A stretch of DNA of 64,000 nucleotides from Rapana venosa (GCA_028751875.1 CM054167.1:20917123-20981122), one strand, 5' to 3'. Shown: positions 48,060 through 61,060, numbered from the stretch's first letter. Translations and numbers: made by a program. The notes: a model not told the origin generated them from the letters alone.

Positions 48060-49310
48060 ATTCTATTCTAAAGAGAATTTAAAATAGTGGTTGGGAAAAA
48101 GTGATGGAAAAAGAATTAGTATGGACACACACACAACACACACACAGAAATAATATTATGGTTGTGATTGGAAAAGCGTTAGGTAAAGCGATAAGGAACA
48201 AAAGAATGAAACAAGTATCGGGAAAAATAGTAGTATGCACACAAGAGGAGTATGGACACAAAGAGATTGGAAGTGGTAAAAAGAGTAGGACCAACAGAGT
48301 ATGGGAATAACAATGCGAGAGTGGAAAGTTGGTGAAAATAGCTTATGGAGAAAAGATTTAAGGGAAAGTAGAAGTTAAAATATGGTGGGATAAATATTAT
48401 GGAAAAGAGTAGTGGGACAGATTTTGGAAAAAAGAGTAGTAAGAGTTAGGGTAATATAGTAGGGTAATATTTAGTGGGGAAATGAGGAGGGGGTAAGAGT
48501 AGGGAAAAAGAGTAGGGGGGAAAAGAGTAGGGGAAAATATAGGGAAAAAGTACACACAACCACGGAAAGAGTAATGGAATAAGAGTTTAAATGGAAAGAG
48601 ATTTGGAAGGTGAGAAAGGAGTAGGGGAAAAAGAGTAGGGAAAGTGAGGAGGAGGTGTGGTTAAGAAAGAGTTGGGGAAAGGATAGGGAAAAGATGAAGG
48701 GTAAAGAGAGGTAAAATTTTGGAGGAATAGAGGGGGTGGAAAAGTGTTAAGGGAATAAAGAATAAGTAGGGGAAAAAAGAGTAAGGACTCTCTCTATGTA
48801 GGGGGGGGTTTTTATGGTTGGGTAATGTAGTTGGTTTTTTGTGTAGGAAATATTGTAGGATTTTAGGTGTTGAGAGTAGGTGAAGTATGAGTTGGGGAGA
48901 TATAGGGGAAGGAGGGTAAGGGAAATAAATGATAAAAAAAAAATAATTTAATGAGTAGGAATAAGGAGTAGGAAGGGAAGAGTTTGGGGAAAGAGTAGGG
49001 GAAAAAATCTAGGGCAGAAAGTATGGGAGAAGTGAGGATAAAGAAGAGTAGGAAAAGTATAGTAGGGAATAAATGAGAGGGAAAAAGAGGAGGGGGGAGA
49101 GAGTATGGGGAAAAGAGAGTCCATGGAAAGATAGGGAAGATAAGTAGGAAAAAGAGTAGGGAAAAGATTGGGGCAAATTAAGTAGGAAAGAGAGAAATAG
49201 AGTAGGGAAAATGAGTAGGTTGGTGTAGTTGGTATGTTGGGGGGTTGTTTTTGTGTGTGGGTTATGGAGTGGGTTTTAGATTGTTATGAGTGGGGTTTAG
49301 TGGATGGAAG
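48060..49310 (-). repeat. Purine-rich satellite, minus-strand relative of the 13-bp unit
   Basis: Repeats of GAGTAGGGGAAAAA type (reverse complement TTTTTCCCCTACTC) replace the CCCCTCTACTTGT array. They share the AGTAG-G-run core of its reverse complement, but with AAAA/GAG where GACA stood. Unit length is about 13-14 bp. It is interrupted by CA runs (48016-48038, 48124-48144, 48552) and a short T/G-rich patch. No gene is supportable. Confidence 0.7.
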
Positions 49311-49314
49311 AAGA

Positions 49315-50100
49315 GTCATTTTTTTTTTATTTTTTTTTTTTTATTTATATTTTTATTTTTTTTTATATTATTGGTTATTTCTTATAAGTTTTTTACTTTT
49401 GTTTTTGTTTTTTTTGTTTTTTTTTTAATTTTTTGTTAATAATACTTTTTATAATATTTATTTTTAAATTTTAATACTTAATATTTATTAATATATTATA
49501 AACTATAATTTAAATATAATACATTAATATAATATAGGAAATAAATAAATAAAAAACAGAAATAAAAAAATAACAGATAAACAAAATAAACTGAACAACA
49601 CAAAAAAAACATACATCGAACAAAAAATAATAACACAAAACTAACAAACAATTAAAAAAAAAAAAAAAAAAAGACAAAAACAATAAAATAAAACAAGAAA
49701 AAATAAATAAAAACAATAAAAAAATTAAAATACAAAAAAAACACTCTAGAACAAAAACCAAAAAAATAAAAAAATAAGAGAAAAAAAAAAATAACTAGAA
49801 TAAAAACAAAAAAACAAAACAAAAACATATAACAAAACTAAGAATTAATATAAGAAAAAATAAAAAAACACAACAAAACCTACACACATAAAAACCCTAT
49901 AAGAAAACAAAACCCTCTAAAAAAAAAAACATAACCAATACAAAAACAACTAGTCAAAAAAGGAATATAATATAATTCACAAACAAAAAAAAAACCAAAC
50001 AAACGAACAAACGAACAAACTAACAAAAACAGATATAAGTAACACAAAAATAACAAATAACACTAAAATCAACGACAAACCAAACAAACAAATAATCAAC
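49315..50100. repeat. T-rich block then A-rich block
   Basis: T-rich to about 49420, an AT-only stretch to about 49540, then strongly A-rich with AAC, AAAC and CAAACGAA units to about 50100. The strand composition flips at about 49500. No coding signal. Confidence 0.8.
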
Positions 50101-50900
50101 TAATGGGGGATTGAGTAGGTGTTAAAAAAAACAAAACAAATAAAAAAACATAACTAAAAAAAAAAACACAAAGAAGAACACAAAGTTCACCCACCCAACC
50201 AACACACCAAACACAAACACCAAAAACCACCCTCCCCAAAAACCGCCGCCACCTACCCCCCAACCCCCCCCTCTCCACCACAACCCAATAACCCAAACCT
50301 CCACACCAACCACCCCACCCCCCCCCCCCCCCCAATTTCAGAACACCCCCAGTCGTTACAAACCGTTAATCAACCCCCCCCCCCCCACCCCACCCCCACC
50401 CCCCCCGCCAATCCCACAATGTAAAAGCACCCCACACAAGCAACAGATAACAAGCTCAACCATCCCCCCCACAACCACATCAAGACAAATCACAGCAAAC
50501 CCCCCTATAAAAAAGACCAAGTGCCCTCCACATCGACTCCAACACACATGCCCCCAAAATCCCCCCGACACACCCCCCACGACCCCCCCCCACATCATAA
50601 AAGTGTCCGACGCCACATGCCATCTACGCGTGGGCCCAAAGATGCCTCTAGCACCCCAGGTCAGAACACCCCCGTCCGCAAAAATGACTCGGAGCCACCC
50701 CCCGCACGAACGCCAGCGTCTCATACGAACATCTCCCAGCAGCCCAAACAAACCAGCACACACACTCCATCCTCCCCAGCCCTTCCCGAAACAACCACTG
50801 TGTCGCACACAATCCTAATAAACACCACATGGTCAAGATTCACATCAAATAGCCGTTACATAACATGTCACCCAACAGCTTCAAATCCATCATAAACACG
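50100..50900. other. C/A-rich low-complexity stretch
   Basis: CCCC, CCAC and ACAC-rich sequence with a C-rich peak (50310-50410). A 124-codon Pro/Thr-rich frame (50521-50895) follows from the composition. The last part (from about 50640) becomes more complex and may already be the 5' end of the element at 51020, but I could not recognise an endonuclease domain there. Confidence 0.6.
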
Positions 50901-51019
50901 GCAAACCACAAAACAATCCCAGGACGCAGCCATGGCCGTGACCACGCCCAAAGAACTTACCACCCTAGTAATCGCTGAAACTGCAAGCCAAATCAGCAGC
51001 CAAAAAACACCACCGCAAA

Positions 51020-53500
51020 AGATTAGATCTGTGCGAAAACTCAAAGACCCCCACCGTGTGTTTGAGATCATTCTCTCCAACCAACAAAGGAGTAAAGTCT
51101 TCTGACCGCAACTCACAGCAATCTTGACAATGATGTAATGAACACACTAGCCAACCAACATAAGAAGATGCAATTGACAGCAGCAGAAGCCCCATATAGG
51201 AGAGAGCAAGAACAAAGAAACATCCCCTGAGGGGTGACAAATGAGTCATTGACGCTCTGCGACAAAAGAAGAGAAGCTATACGCAAAAATTCACAAGTCC
51301 CAGAAGCCAAAAATAAAAACCGACATAGCCACAGTATAAGTGAGGAAAAAGATGAGAGAAAGCCTAAAGAAGCGTGGATAGAAGAACAATGCCAATCAGC
51401 TTTCGCGAAGATAGAATGGCCAAGAGACAAACAGCAAAACACATACTGTATGAAACACCTCTAGAAATCACCTAACAAAAAACAAAAATAACAAAAACCA
51501 CACAGCCTAAACTCTGATATGAGAACGACAAATAAGGAAATCTATCAACGTAAAGCAAATGCCATCCTCTCCACGACTGGACGACAATACAGTGAGGGTT
51601 TGTATAACAACCCTAACTATAACGTCCAGTACATACAACATAGTTAACTGAACCAAACCCCTGAACAACCAAGAAGAAAAAGACCCACCATACACTCAAG
51701 GTTGAAGAAGATTACATCTATTAAGCATTGAAGAAGGGAAAGCTCCCCTGGAATCGATAAAATTCCAATCGGAAATCGATAAAAAAATGGATGGGAATAG
51801 AAACCATGCAAGGACGATTCAAAGAACATATGTCAGAAGATTCAACGACACCACAAAATGCACCAGTACAGCAATGGACACAGACCTTTAAATAAAAACC
51901 CACCTACCAAAGCAAAGGAAACCTCCAATCAATGTCCAGACAACTACAAGAGAACGCACCAGACACCCTCATAAAAGCCATCCTATGCCTATATCATTGC
52001 TGCAGGTAGTCCTTCAACAGACCTGAACAACAAGCCAGAACAAACTTCACCTCCTGCAAGAAGAAATCAATCCGAGCTATTCGGCACAAAACGCAGCACA
52101 ATGGAACAAATTTTTCCATCTGAGAATTCTATAGAGAAACAATCTCCAACACCAAATAATGACTTTATCACAACTTATCATGAGACTTCAAAAAGGCCTT
52201 ATGAACAGGTATGGGCATGACGGCCTCTGGCAAAGTACTACATGCACTTATCAAAAAACATTCAGACAACTGCCTCATTAAATCAACATTAGGGCACAAA
52301 AAGTAAACGAGAACGCAAGAAGTGCAGTTTTCGTGAATAATCAGCATGGGCGAGAGTTCTTTCAATGAACCACGGTTGGGGTCCGATCAGTGCTAGCCCA
52401 TCTTCTCCACCTGTACTTTTCAACCTCCTCACTCTAAAACATCATGACACATAGACAACTCAGCAATAACCACCACCACTTCCATCGCACATTGGTGGAA
52501 GACATCCCTTATGCAACTTCAGATTTCAGATACAAATTGACCTCATGGAGCGCAGCAAACAAGAACTGCAAAACACCTCACAATAGTCTCTCAATCGATC
52601 GAGCGCATAACGGCATGTGAAGAGTCAGTACAGATAAATCAAAGATCAATGGTCAACAGCTCGCAATAATAGACAAGCACCGGAAATATAAGGATGAATA
52701 GGAGAAATAACTGGAAGAGGTGAGCCAATTCAATATACTTAGGGCTCCATCCTAACACAACAGATGGCACATCACACACACAATGGAAGTGAAAGCTCGC
52801 ATTGCAACATGCGCATGTATGCTCTCTAGCCCAGACTCTAGAGATCATCAGATAACTAACAACATCAGCTTACTGCAACGCAAATCACCACGTTTACAAA
52901 TCCCACTCGTGATTATCTATCCCTCCTATATGGCTGTGAACCCACGAACTCATCACAGCATAGTTAAGAGGAGAATCCAAGCATTCGAGACATACATAAG
53001 TTCTGAGCCACAGAAATAGACTCCTCCAAATATCATACAACGAACACAACAGACTAACAACACTAATGAATGAATAGAACGAAAAATAAAAAGCGAGTGG
53101 TGATGCCCCCCTAAGAACCTCTATCCTCTCCACCATAAAGAGGATAACAAACTGATGAGAGTTTGGTCACCTGAAAAAAATAAAATTAAAAAAAACAACT
53201 AAACCACAAACACAACACCCTTAGCATTAACACATTTCCTGGACATTGGACACGAGTATGAATGCAAGAAAAGAAGAAGAAGACCAATGTCAAAAGAAAT
53301 CATGGTATGATAACATCTACACATCAAAGAAATGGACCGCACCCACCACCTGTCAGAAACCTACTACTAAGCCACACAAAAACTAATTAACTACAGGAAT
53401 TTACCCCCGGGTTGAGCATCGGAACACAACAGACTCTCTGTCCAGCGTCTTCTCTTATTCCCACTCCTCTACATCCTTTGAGACATGGTAGACTACGAGT
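51020..53500 (+). mobile_element. RTE-like non-LTR retrotransposon ORF, multiply frameshifted
   Basis: Pieces of the endonuclease-reverse-transcriptase family common in molluscs occur in order but in changing frames. KLKDP lies near 51040 and LCDKRRE near 51256. KEAWIEEQC lies near 51365. LKKGK then PGIDKIP (51728-51765) is split by one extra base. WTQ is at 51875. DFKKA then a displaced RYGHDGLWQ starts at 52183. TVGVR (52372) is followed by FNLL (52417). LRF with the catalytic aspartate pair not readable starts at 52514. A YLG-like stretch lies at 52735, RIQAFE at 52975, and a KKRRRR / SWYDNI tail near 53268. Stops and about one frameshift per 100 bp mean that no intact protein can be read. 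Whether these are true decay or read errors is open. The ends of the element were not identified. Confidence 0.8.
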
Positions 53501-53606
53501 GATTGAGTTGACAGTGAGTTCCTGCAATGTATTATAGTACTTTCCTATACAGGGTGTCCTTTATTTCCACAGAATTTTTCTGCACCACGGGGACAACTTC
53601 GTATGT

Positions 53607-53840
53607 TGCTGTGGGTTCTTTTTACGTGCGGTAAATATTTTATGTGCAACAAACGACACGGACCAGGCAGTTCGGTTGATCGTACTCAATGCCGAAAATA
53701 CTATAACCCAGACCACCGAAACTTCATTGAGGAACGGGGGGACAGAAGTATCAAGGCCAAACAAGGGATCGATCCAGACGCATATTACCGACCCGGACTT
53801 TTCTGGCTATTTTACAAGCAGGTGCTTCACCTCTAGTGAT
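53607..53840 (-). mobile_element. SINE of a second type (antisense), noisy
   Basis: GGGTTCTTTTTACGTGCG, CCAGACCACCGAAACTTCA and GATCGATCCAGACGCA correspond to landmarks of a widespread mollusc SINE whose antisense strand I know as GGGTTCTTTTACGTGCGCT ... CCAGACCACCACTCAAGG. The rest is heavily altered by indels. Confidence 0.55.
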
Positions 53841-54410
53841 ACCACACACACCGAAAAACCCACTTGGTTGGGTTTATTCATTCACTCTCAACACCTAGTG
53901 CCCGTGTCAGAAACTGTAGTACAGTTATAGATTGAGTCCAGCTAATTGCCTAAGCCTACCACAGACATTGTTGTTTATGTTGTAACAAAATACTTGTGTC
54001 TGAGATTGCCTTACAGCAAGACAACTCTTAACATATCCCAACAACCTGCCACTCCCTCTAAACAGGAGACTAAACATCCCTCGTGAAGTCGTGAGTATGG
54101 CCTTGATCCTCTATGGCGAGTACTTGAACAAAGTCATACACGCAAACTTCTCATAAATCCGGTGTACTTCACTATCTCACAGTGATTCCTCAGGCTGGAG
54201 GATGAGTGAGGTCATAGTAGCATATTCATTCGGTGACCCCCCAAAGTGCTAAGCGGCAACAGCAACACATAAACAGACACAACACACTATCGATCATACA
54301 ACCACACAAACCAACAGCAACCACAGCACAACAGCACAACAACAACACAACAAACAACAACATTCTCATCACGCTGCACTGTGGAACATCGAGGTAAACG
54401 ACACTGGAAG
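53841..54410. other. Non-coding, nothing recognised
   Basis: Mixed-composition sequence with an ACA/CAA-rich patch (54250-54360). No repeat family or coding stretch was recognised. Confidence 0.55.
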
Positions 54411-54760
54411 CATACCTAGGTGGTTAGAGCATTCGAGCTCGCGCAATCTGACGCCACAGGTATCGATTCCCGTTCAAGGGAGAGTTATTTTCCTCTAGGA
54501 GTTACCATCGTGAGCAGACCTCCTCCTTCATCCACCAAACTCCTTCGTGATGATACAATAAAATGAGCAACCCGTGTTGGGAAAACTAGCACACAGATAC
54601 ATATGCACACACATTGAACATTCTGTTCCACTTTCATAAGAATAAAGCCATTGTGTCTGCCGGAGGGACAGCAGATGACAATTTACAAAACCTCTCATAC
54701 ACACGGGAGTGGATTTTATTTTAAAAAGCACGTGATGCTTATTTTCCATATCCGCATTAT
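54411..54760 (+). mobile_element. SINE, sense, noisy
   Basis: The head has GGTGGTTAGAGCATTCGAGC (A box) and AGGTATCGATTCCCG (B box). The body has CATTCTGTTCCACTTTCATA, AAGCCATTGTGTCTGCCGG and TCATACACACGGGAGTGGAT. The order matches 8567-8984 in the head and middle and 1585-1690 at the end, with many small indels. Confidence 0.75.
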
Positions 54761-54889
54761 AATATAGTAGTACAATACAATAAAATTTAAACACACAATA
54801 CATCCTCAAACAAACCAGCCTAGTGGAAGGTGTGAATGACAGTGTGCTTCATACATCTTTTATATTTTGCCCAGCAACTATCTTTGCGA

Positions 54890-55160
54890 GTGTGGTGACG
54901 GGATAGCATCAGTGGTCAGAGCACACTCGCTTTCCCCAGTCCATAGTCCAAGTGAAGCAGCGTCGAGCGTGGTATACCACATTGATGGAGTGAAACGTTT
55001 GCGTGCCTTAGGCTTCACTTAACAGTTTCCCACCAGTTCAATCCAGCTGTAAAATGGGTACCAAGCCCCTCTTTAGGGATCCAAGGAAGTTAAAGCATGC
55101 GAGGAAAGGAGAATGGGTCGCCGCCCTCAATATGCTGGCCCTAGAGAAAATGAAGAGTCT
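54890..55160 (+). mobile_element. SINE of a third type, sense
   Basis: A tRNA-like head (GGGATAGCATCAGTGGTCAG) is followed by AGCTGTAAAATGGGTACCAA, GGAAGTTAAAGCATGCGAGG and GGGTCGCCGCCCTCAATATG. These are recognisable parts of a gastropod SINE type different from that at 8567. Confidence 0.6.
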
Positions 55161-55548
55161 CTGACGCCTCGCTCCCCACTACCACCTTATAAGGCTTTAT
55201 GGACGACATCCTTTACCTTTATACTCCTACCTACAATGTGGGAAGGATAACAGAGATATGAAAGGTCTTCCACCTTCTGTAAGATTACTGAAAACCCTCA
55301 TACATAGAGAGATGGAGTCCTCAGTCTGAGTAGACAGGAAGGCCTAAAGTCGAAAATGTTTACAACACATCTGTAGGACAAACAAAAAACCCGTGGTATT
55401 GTATTGTTATTACCCATCATATCTCCCTCTGAATATTGTTATTCTGGTGAAAGTATGCAAACAGGAGAGTTGCTGACAACGGATTGGATAAAACCATGGA
55501 TACAAATATTCTACAAAAAATAAGAAGACACACGTACAATTTATCATT
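55161..55548. other. Non-coding, nothing recognised
   Basis: No repeat family or coding stretch recognised. Confidence 0.5.
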
Positions 55549-55860
55549 GTTGGTTCTTCGGTTAGAGCTCTGACAGGTTCTCACAGGGGGAATGTGGTTT
55601 GTGGGTTTAAATGACCCTTACCCCTCCCACCCCCAACCCACCCCACCCACGCCCAACCCCACCCACCACCTCACCCACACCATCACACATTGCTGCAACT
55701 TCTGACTTCAGGGATATAGGTGTATACCCAAAACCCTACACACATTTTCTTTGTGCATGTGTTTTTTTAAACATGACACACTATTCCTGGTGTCCCAACG
55801 AAATGGCCAACTCAGTCCAAAAGGTGGAAACATATTACTTCTATACATAAACGTGTGCAC
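55549..55860 (-). mobile_element. SINE, antisense, noisy
   Basis: TTCTTCGGTTAGAGCTCTGAC, a CCCACCC-rich insert, ACTTCTGACTTCAGGGATAT and CAACGAAATGGCCAACTCAG follow the order of the family at 2021-2417 (GGCTAGAGCTCTGAGG, CATTCTGACTTC, GGCCTACTC). The head side is not recognised. Confidence 0.65.
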
Positions 55861-58800
55861 CAAAAAAAAACCACGTTCTGACATGAGCACATCGCAACAA
55901 CGACATCGTTTATAACACTTGATGCGAGACTTTTGAACATTCAGACAACACAATATTTTCATCAGTCACATGGGAAGAAAGAATGGCAAGGCTGGGAATC
56001 GAACTCACTAGAGCCACAACATTTTTATATTTGTTAGAGCAGGATGACAGTCTAATCAAAATTAGTTAACACATATCACACACTTCCAAGAGCTTATAAG
56101 ACACAAATTTGGTGCGTCATATTACAGCCAGATTCTTTCTCCAGCATGTCCCACATGCTTTCGAAGCAGCTCATAGATGTTCAATATACACTCTATCCTT
56201 TTCTTGCCACGTCTATGGCAGTCATGCTCCTTCAGCTCCAGGGCTTCATCATAGTCACTTGATTGAAACCATTGTTAACAAAGGGAGTGCTTTCCCATCA
56301 TAAGATCACAATCACTTTACGGCTTAGTCTTTAATGAACGACTATGACTCTCTGACGAAAAGAAGACTTGACTCGCAATCCATCCCTTATGGTGCTGCAC
56401 CCTGGGGGGCTAGTTGGGAGCCTTATGGAGAACATCTCCAACGCTGACTGTCCTTCAATGCCCACTTGAGGCCGAGACCAGAGTGGGGAATGTGTACCTG
56501 ATAGACAAGGCAACACCCTAGTTAATCAAAATTAACTTCTTACACATAAACATAACACTTCTTCAACAGCAGCCTGCCCCTGACCTAGCTGTTTTGCTTG
56601 TAATTGATGTTGATTGGATATTGTATTTTTTTGTTGTTTGTTGGTGGGTATTTCTTTTGTTCTGTCTGTTTTTTCTTTTGGAGGGGGGATAAATCGTCGA
56701 GCAAGGAATGGACAAACAATAATATGTCGGGCTCTGATTCTTCACAGACAAGGTTAACACACCAAGAAACAAATCAAAAACAGTTACATATAGATCCTGT
56801 ACAGGCGGACTCCAAACTTAACCCCATGTTTACTGTACATGAAGGACACAGGTACAGAAGCAGGTATCATAAATGGCTGCAGGGTGGATGAATAATCAAG
56901 CATCTGCTAGAAGGGAAAGGGTGAGTGCTTGAAACCTATGTCTGGTGTGGTAGAGCAATTCTCCCTACAAGACACTCCTTGGAGCTTACTCTTGTGGGGG
57001 TGATCGGGGGCCCGTCAGTGTAAATCGCCATCATCCAACCATTCTGAAAATTCAGTGCTACAAAATGTTCTACCCTTCTCTTTGTTTCTGCTTGATTCTT
57101 TTTACTTCCCTCCAACCAAAACCCCTCTAACACCAATCCTTCCTGTCAAAAGCATACAGTGCTATTCCCATATTACACACATCGGTCATAAAAAAGAATA
57201 CAAATAAATTAATATTATATATATTTTCATTGCCTACACTTGTGTATCCATTCTGTTGCCTTTTTTCCCACAAAAAAACAATACCTCTACCTGCCAACAG
57301 GTCGACTGCGTGGTCCTGACGTTTGTAACAGGTAGCGCTTACCGGCAAGCGCAGCGCATTTTAGTTATCATAAACTACGAACAGCAACAAGAAATTGCTG
57401 TCGGAGCGTTCGCGACAAAAGAATAGACTGTTGGTGACCTAGAGACAAAGTACATAGGATGTTATGCGTAAACAATAGCGGATGTTCATCTCCTTGTCTT
57501 AACTTTTATGGTCACTCTTGCAAAATCGATCAGACAATCTTTCACAGCAAATAGAGATTGTCACTATCACATTTACAAATACGGTAAACGTCACAAGCGC
57601 ACATATTATATTTATATAGAGTAAACACATGGCTGTCAAATATAGGAATAGTATTCCCAACCAGAAACAACAATACATAAAAGAAAGAAATAAACATAAG
57701 AAACATAAACGAAAAAAACGTAGTAAAAACCTACGGTATAACTCGTACAGTGAATCTATATGCTAATATAATAAAAAAAACGTAAATTCCACCACCCAAC
57801 AACCCGCAGCTCAGCCCCCCCCCACCATGAAAAATGGAGAACCCCACAATCCATGATTACACATGGAGAATAACCTGTCCGCACTACACTACCAAATGAC
57901 ACCCCAAACCACAGACTACAACCAACCACATCCCACTCCCAGGACCCTGGATGAAACCTCACTAGACGCCAAGGTCGGTCAGCGAGACACGCACCGTTAA
58001 CAGCACAGTACAACATACACAGGTAAAGGCACGCAGAGAGCAATCCGTCTATAACCTTACACGCGATATGAATTGAACCGAAGTTCCTTGTGTTTACAAA
58101 TACACCAAACTTGACGCGCTCTTATATGGGCCCCTCCCACACGTCATTAAGCGAGGCTTCACTCTGCCTACAGAATGCACACGGGGACAAAAACTCACTA
58201 TTAAAAAAAAAGCAAAGACAAGGGGAGCGAAAAACAAAGTCGTGATCGTCTATCATCAATACCATCATAGCATACATTCTACATCCAGAGCAAACCATGA
58301 CTAGAGATCCGAGCAATTCCTAACTGAGCATCTCTTATTACACGCCTTCATATAGCGATACACAGGTACTCTACTTACACGAGCATAGAAAACCCTTTCT
58401 CAATGTTCTTTTCTTTATAGCGACATAAATCAGTCCAAGGGGAGAGAACAGTCCGCTTCCAAATTAATTATTATATATATTCTTTTTTAACAAGACCGCC
58501 AAAAACATGTATTAAGTGGTGATGTTATGCGTTTGAGAGTTCAGGGCGCGTAAACTAGGATTCATTAGTTTGCACTTACACGGAAAATAAATCTATCTGT
58601 TGCCTAACCGATAGGCCTTATTTAATGTAAATCTCCTTTATTCTTATTTGTGCTAGATGCCTCAGACTTCAGTGACACAAGCCATCACCATGCTATAACC
58701 AATCGTCGCGCTCATAATTTACATCTTCACGTCCCCGGCCACATAAAACCACACCCATACTTTGTTCTTTATCATACCACAGGGCTCCAAAGTTCCACAG

Positions 58801-60120
58801 AGGACCCAACAACTATCAGGCAGCAGTATCGGGTCACCAGACAGAAGAGTGCCCGCTGCACTGCGTTACAAGGACACACAATTGATGGTGTTCAGTGGTA
58901 AGCTACTACTCATGAGCTACAACATACCATGACACCACCCTACAACCCCCCTACGAATAGACACACTAATCTTTCAGTCGCGGAGCCAAGACATTGAGAT
59001 TTTCCCCCTCCAAATCAGCATTCACCACAACGTTCCTCCAACGAACCGTCCCCCCGAAACACCTTCCAAACCCCAAAGGCTTTGACCTCATACTCACCAC
59101 AGGAACTAGACAGTGAATGGGGAAAACACAAATCTGAAGTCAACCATGAGACCAGAGCAACTGCAACCAACCAAACCGCACAATCAAACAATATTTTTTA
59201 ATGCATGATCATCAACATGATAAAACAGGATGACGTACTGATGCCTAAACTAAGTGGAAAGTGCATATGCGTTTTGAGACACTATTGACAGGGTTGTACT
59301 CTAGTCTTACTATCAAAAATACCCAAAGAGCCGTCAACCAATCCCGATAGACTACAGACACCAAGCGACATGTTGGACAGGTAATTTTGCGAGAGCAAAC
59401 ACTCTCAACCTCGCATCCCGTAATAAAGTGGAATAAGCACGACTGTGTTGGTCGCGCGAAGTCTTTCCCACTGAGACCCACATCTGCAACATCTCACTCT
59501 GTCATTGCATATTTCTTCAAATCATAAGATTTTCAACAACGAAAACAGAGGACCCAAACAGCCCGAGTGTTTAATATCATTCAACTGCGAAAATCCCGCA
59601 AGGTACCACAAACATACACAGCATAGAACCCATGAAACGTTACGATCAGGAAGGCGTGTACCTTTACAAGTTGGGATGGGAGGAGTGGATGTAGGGAGGT
59701 GTACAATGGTTTTGTATATAACACAAAATCTTCAAATCTCAACCAATTACAGTGAACTGGAGTGTAGCCCAGGAATGAACGGCGTGACCACACAACATAG
59801 ACAGGAACAACGTAAAGAAGACAGAGAAAAACGTGAGTCCCACAACTGTCCCCAACAACACAGAGGAGGTGTAACCCACCAGTGAAAGAAAGACCGGGTC
59901 CATGAGGTCCATTCACAGACCACAAAACCCCAACGCCAAATGCAGAGTTCAACAAGTTAACATACGGCTGCCTGTGTCGAGTGCTCTGGGACTACTGAAC
60001 AAGCAAATTACATTGATGGGAAAAAGATCGCACAACGGAGTCACATTACGAACCCGGTATGTCGCCAACCACCTTGCAAATAAAACTTGTGAGTAGGGAG
60101 ATGTTCAAACTCCGCCTGAA
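55861..60120. other. Long stretch without recognised genes
   Basis: Mixed single-copy-looking sequence, checked on both strands. Open frames are short (up to about 126 codons) and none has a recognisable motif or paired splice borders with coding composition. Small features are a CAAA/CAAAC-rich patch (57660-57720), a C run (57818-57826) and a CCCC/ACAC patch (58930-59050). Degraded transposon sequence is likely but not provable by eye. Confidence 0.45.
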
Positions 60121-60139
60121 AAACGTTCGGATGTGTTTA

Positions 60140-60240
60140 ATGTCATGGTGAGTGTGTGTGTGTGTGACAGTGGTTGTGTGATGTAGTGTGGTTTGTGTTT
60201 GTGTTTGAGTGTGTGTGTGTGGTGTGTGAGTGTGTTTCGT
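60140..60240. repeat. Interrupted (GT)n tract
   Basis: GT with GACAGTGGTT and GATGTAGTGTGGTTT interruptions. It is more broken than GT tracts in the left half of the window. Confidence 0.8.
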
Positions 60241-60389
60241 GAAGAGAGAGGAAACGACTAATTGCAACGAAGTGTTCATAGGTGTCTCATGCATACTATG
60301 CATGCAAAGCATGGGTTACACTTATGTTTATGCAACCCCACCACGCAAACACATACATGCACACCCCTAAAAACAGCAGGATAAGTGCT

Positions 60390-60735
60390 GTGGTTAAGTG
60401 AGAGCGCTCATTGATCTACTGACCAACGATGAGATCGAAATCTCGAATTTACGCAAGATTACTCCTCTGGCTTAACATCAGTGCCGACTCCACTCTCTCA
60501 CCCAAACACAAGACCTATGGGATGATACTAAAACCGAGGTCACCAGTGTGCGAACGCACACAGAACTATCATGCGACACAATTACTTTCTAGACAAAAAC
60601 TCGTTCAGCTTTCAGAAGCATCTAGGCCATTGTGTGCCGTGAGGTAAACCGAATGACAAAATAATACAAAAACAGCATATACCACGGACTGGGATTAAAA
60701 ACAGCACACGGGTATATTTTTCATTTACCCATCAA
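60390..60735 (+). mobile_element. SINE, sense, noisy
   Basis: Head with TGGTTAAGTGAGAGCGCTC and GATCGAAATCTCGAATTTACG. Then ATCAGTGCCGACTCCACTC, GATGATACTAAAACCGAGG, GTGCGAACGCACACAGAAC and GGCCATTGTGTGCCGTGAGG, the full family order. The tail at about 60690-60735 matches 1585-1690. Confidence 0.75.
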
Positions 60736-60849
60736 AATGAAAGAATTACAAAACAAACATAAAACAAAAAAAAATCCGCACACGAAAACGCTTCTTATTT
60801 AACAGGAAAAATTCAAATTGGTCGTAAGTAGTTGTTGACTGAGTTGCAG

Positions 60850-61060
60850 TGTAGGGTGCAGTTGTGTGTGTGTGATGTGATGTGTGAGAGAGATAATAGA
60901 TCGATAGAGAGAGAAGAGCTGAGAAAGAGCGTGAGAGACATAGAGAGACAGACAGACAGACAACATGACAGACAAGTAGCAGACAGACAGACAGAAACCT
61001 AGACAGACAGACAGACAGTCTGAAAGACAGAGAGATGGATTTGCTATCTCTCTCTGTGTT
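60850..61060. repeat. Decayed GT, GA and GACA tracts
   Basis: The order GT, GA, GACA is that of the intact compound tracts at 10277-10480 and 10662-10780, but single-base changes break nearly every run. Confidence 0.8.

Noticed and set aside
50521..50895. 124-codon Pro/Thr-rich frame as a gene or as ORF1 of the retrotransposon
   Set aside because: It follows from C/A-rich composition. No domain or repeat structure was seen, and the minus strand is equally open.
54411..54500. tRNA gene (A and B boxes)
   Set aside because: The boxes belong to a SINE head. The same head occurs at 8567 and 60390 attached to the same body, and the stems of a mature tRNA do not form.
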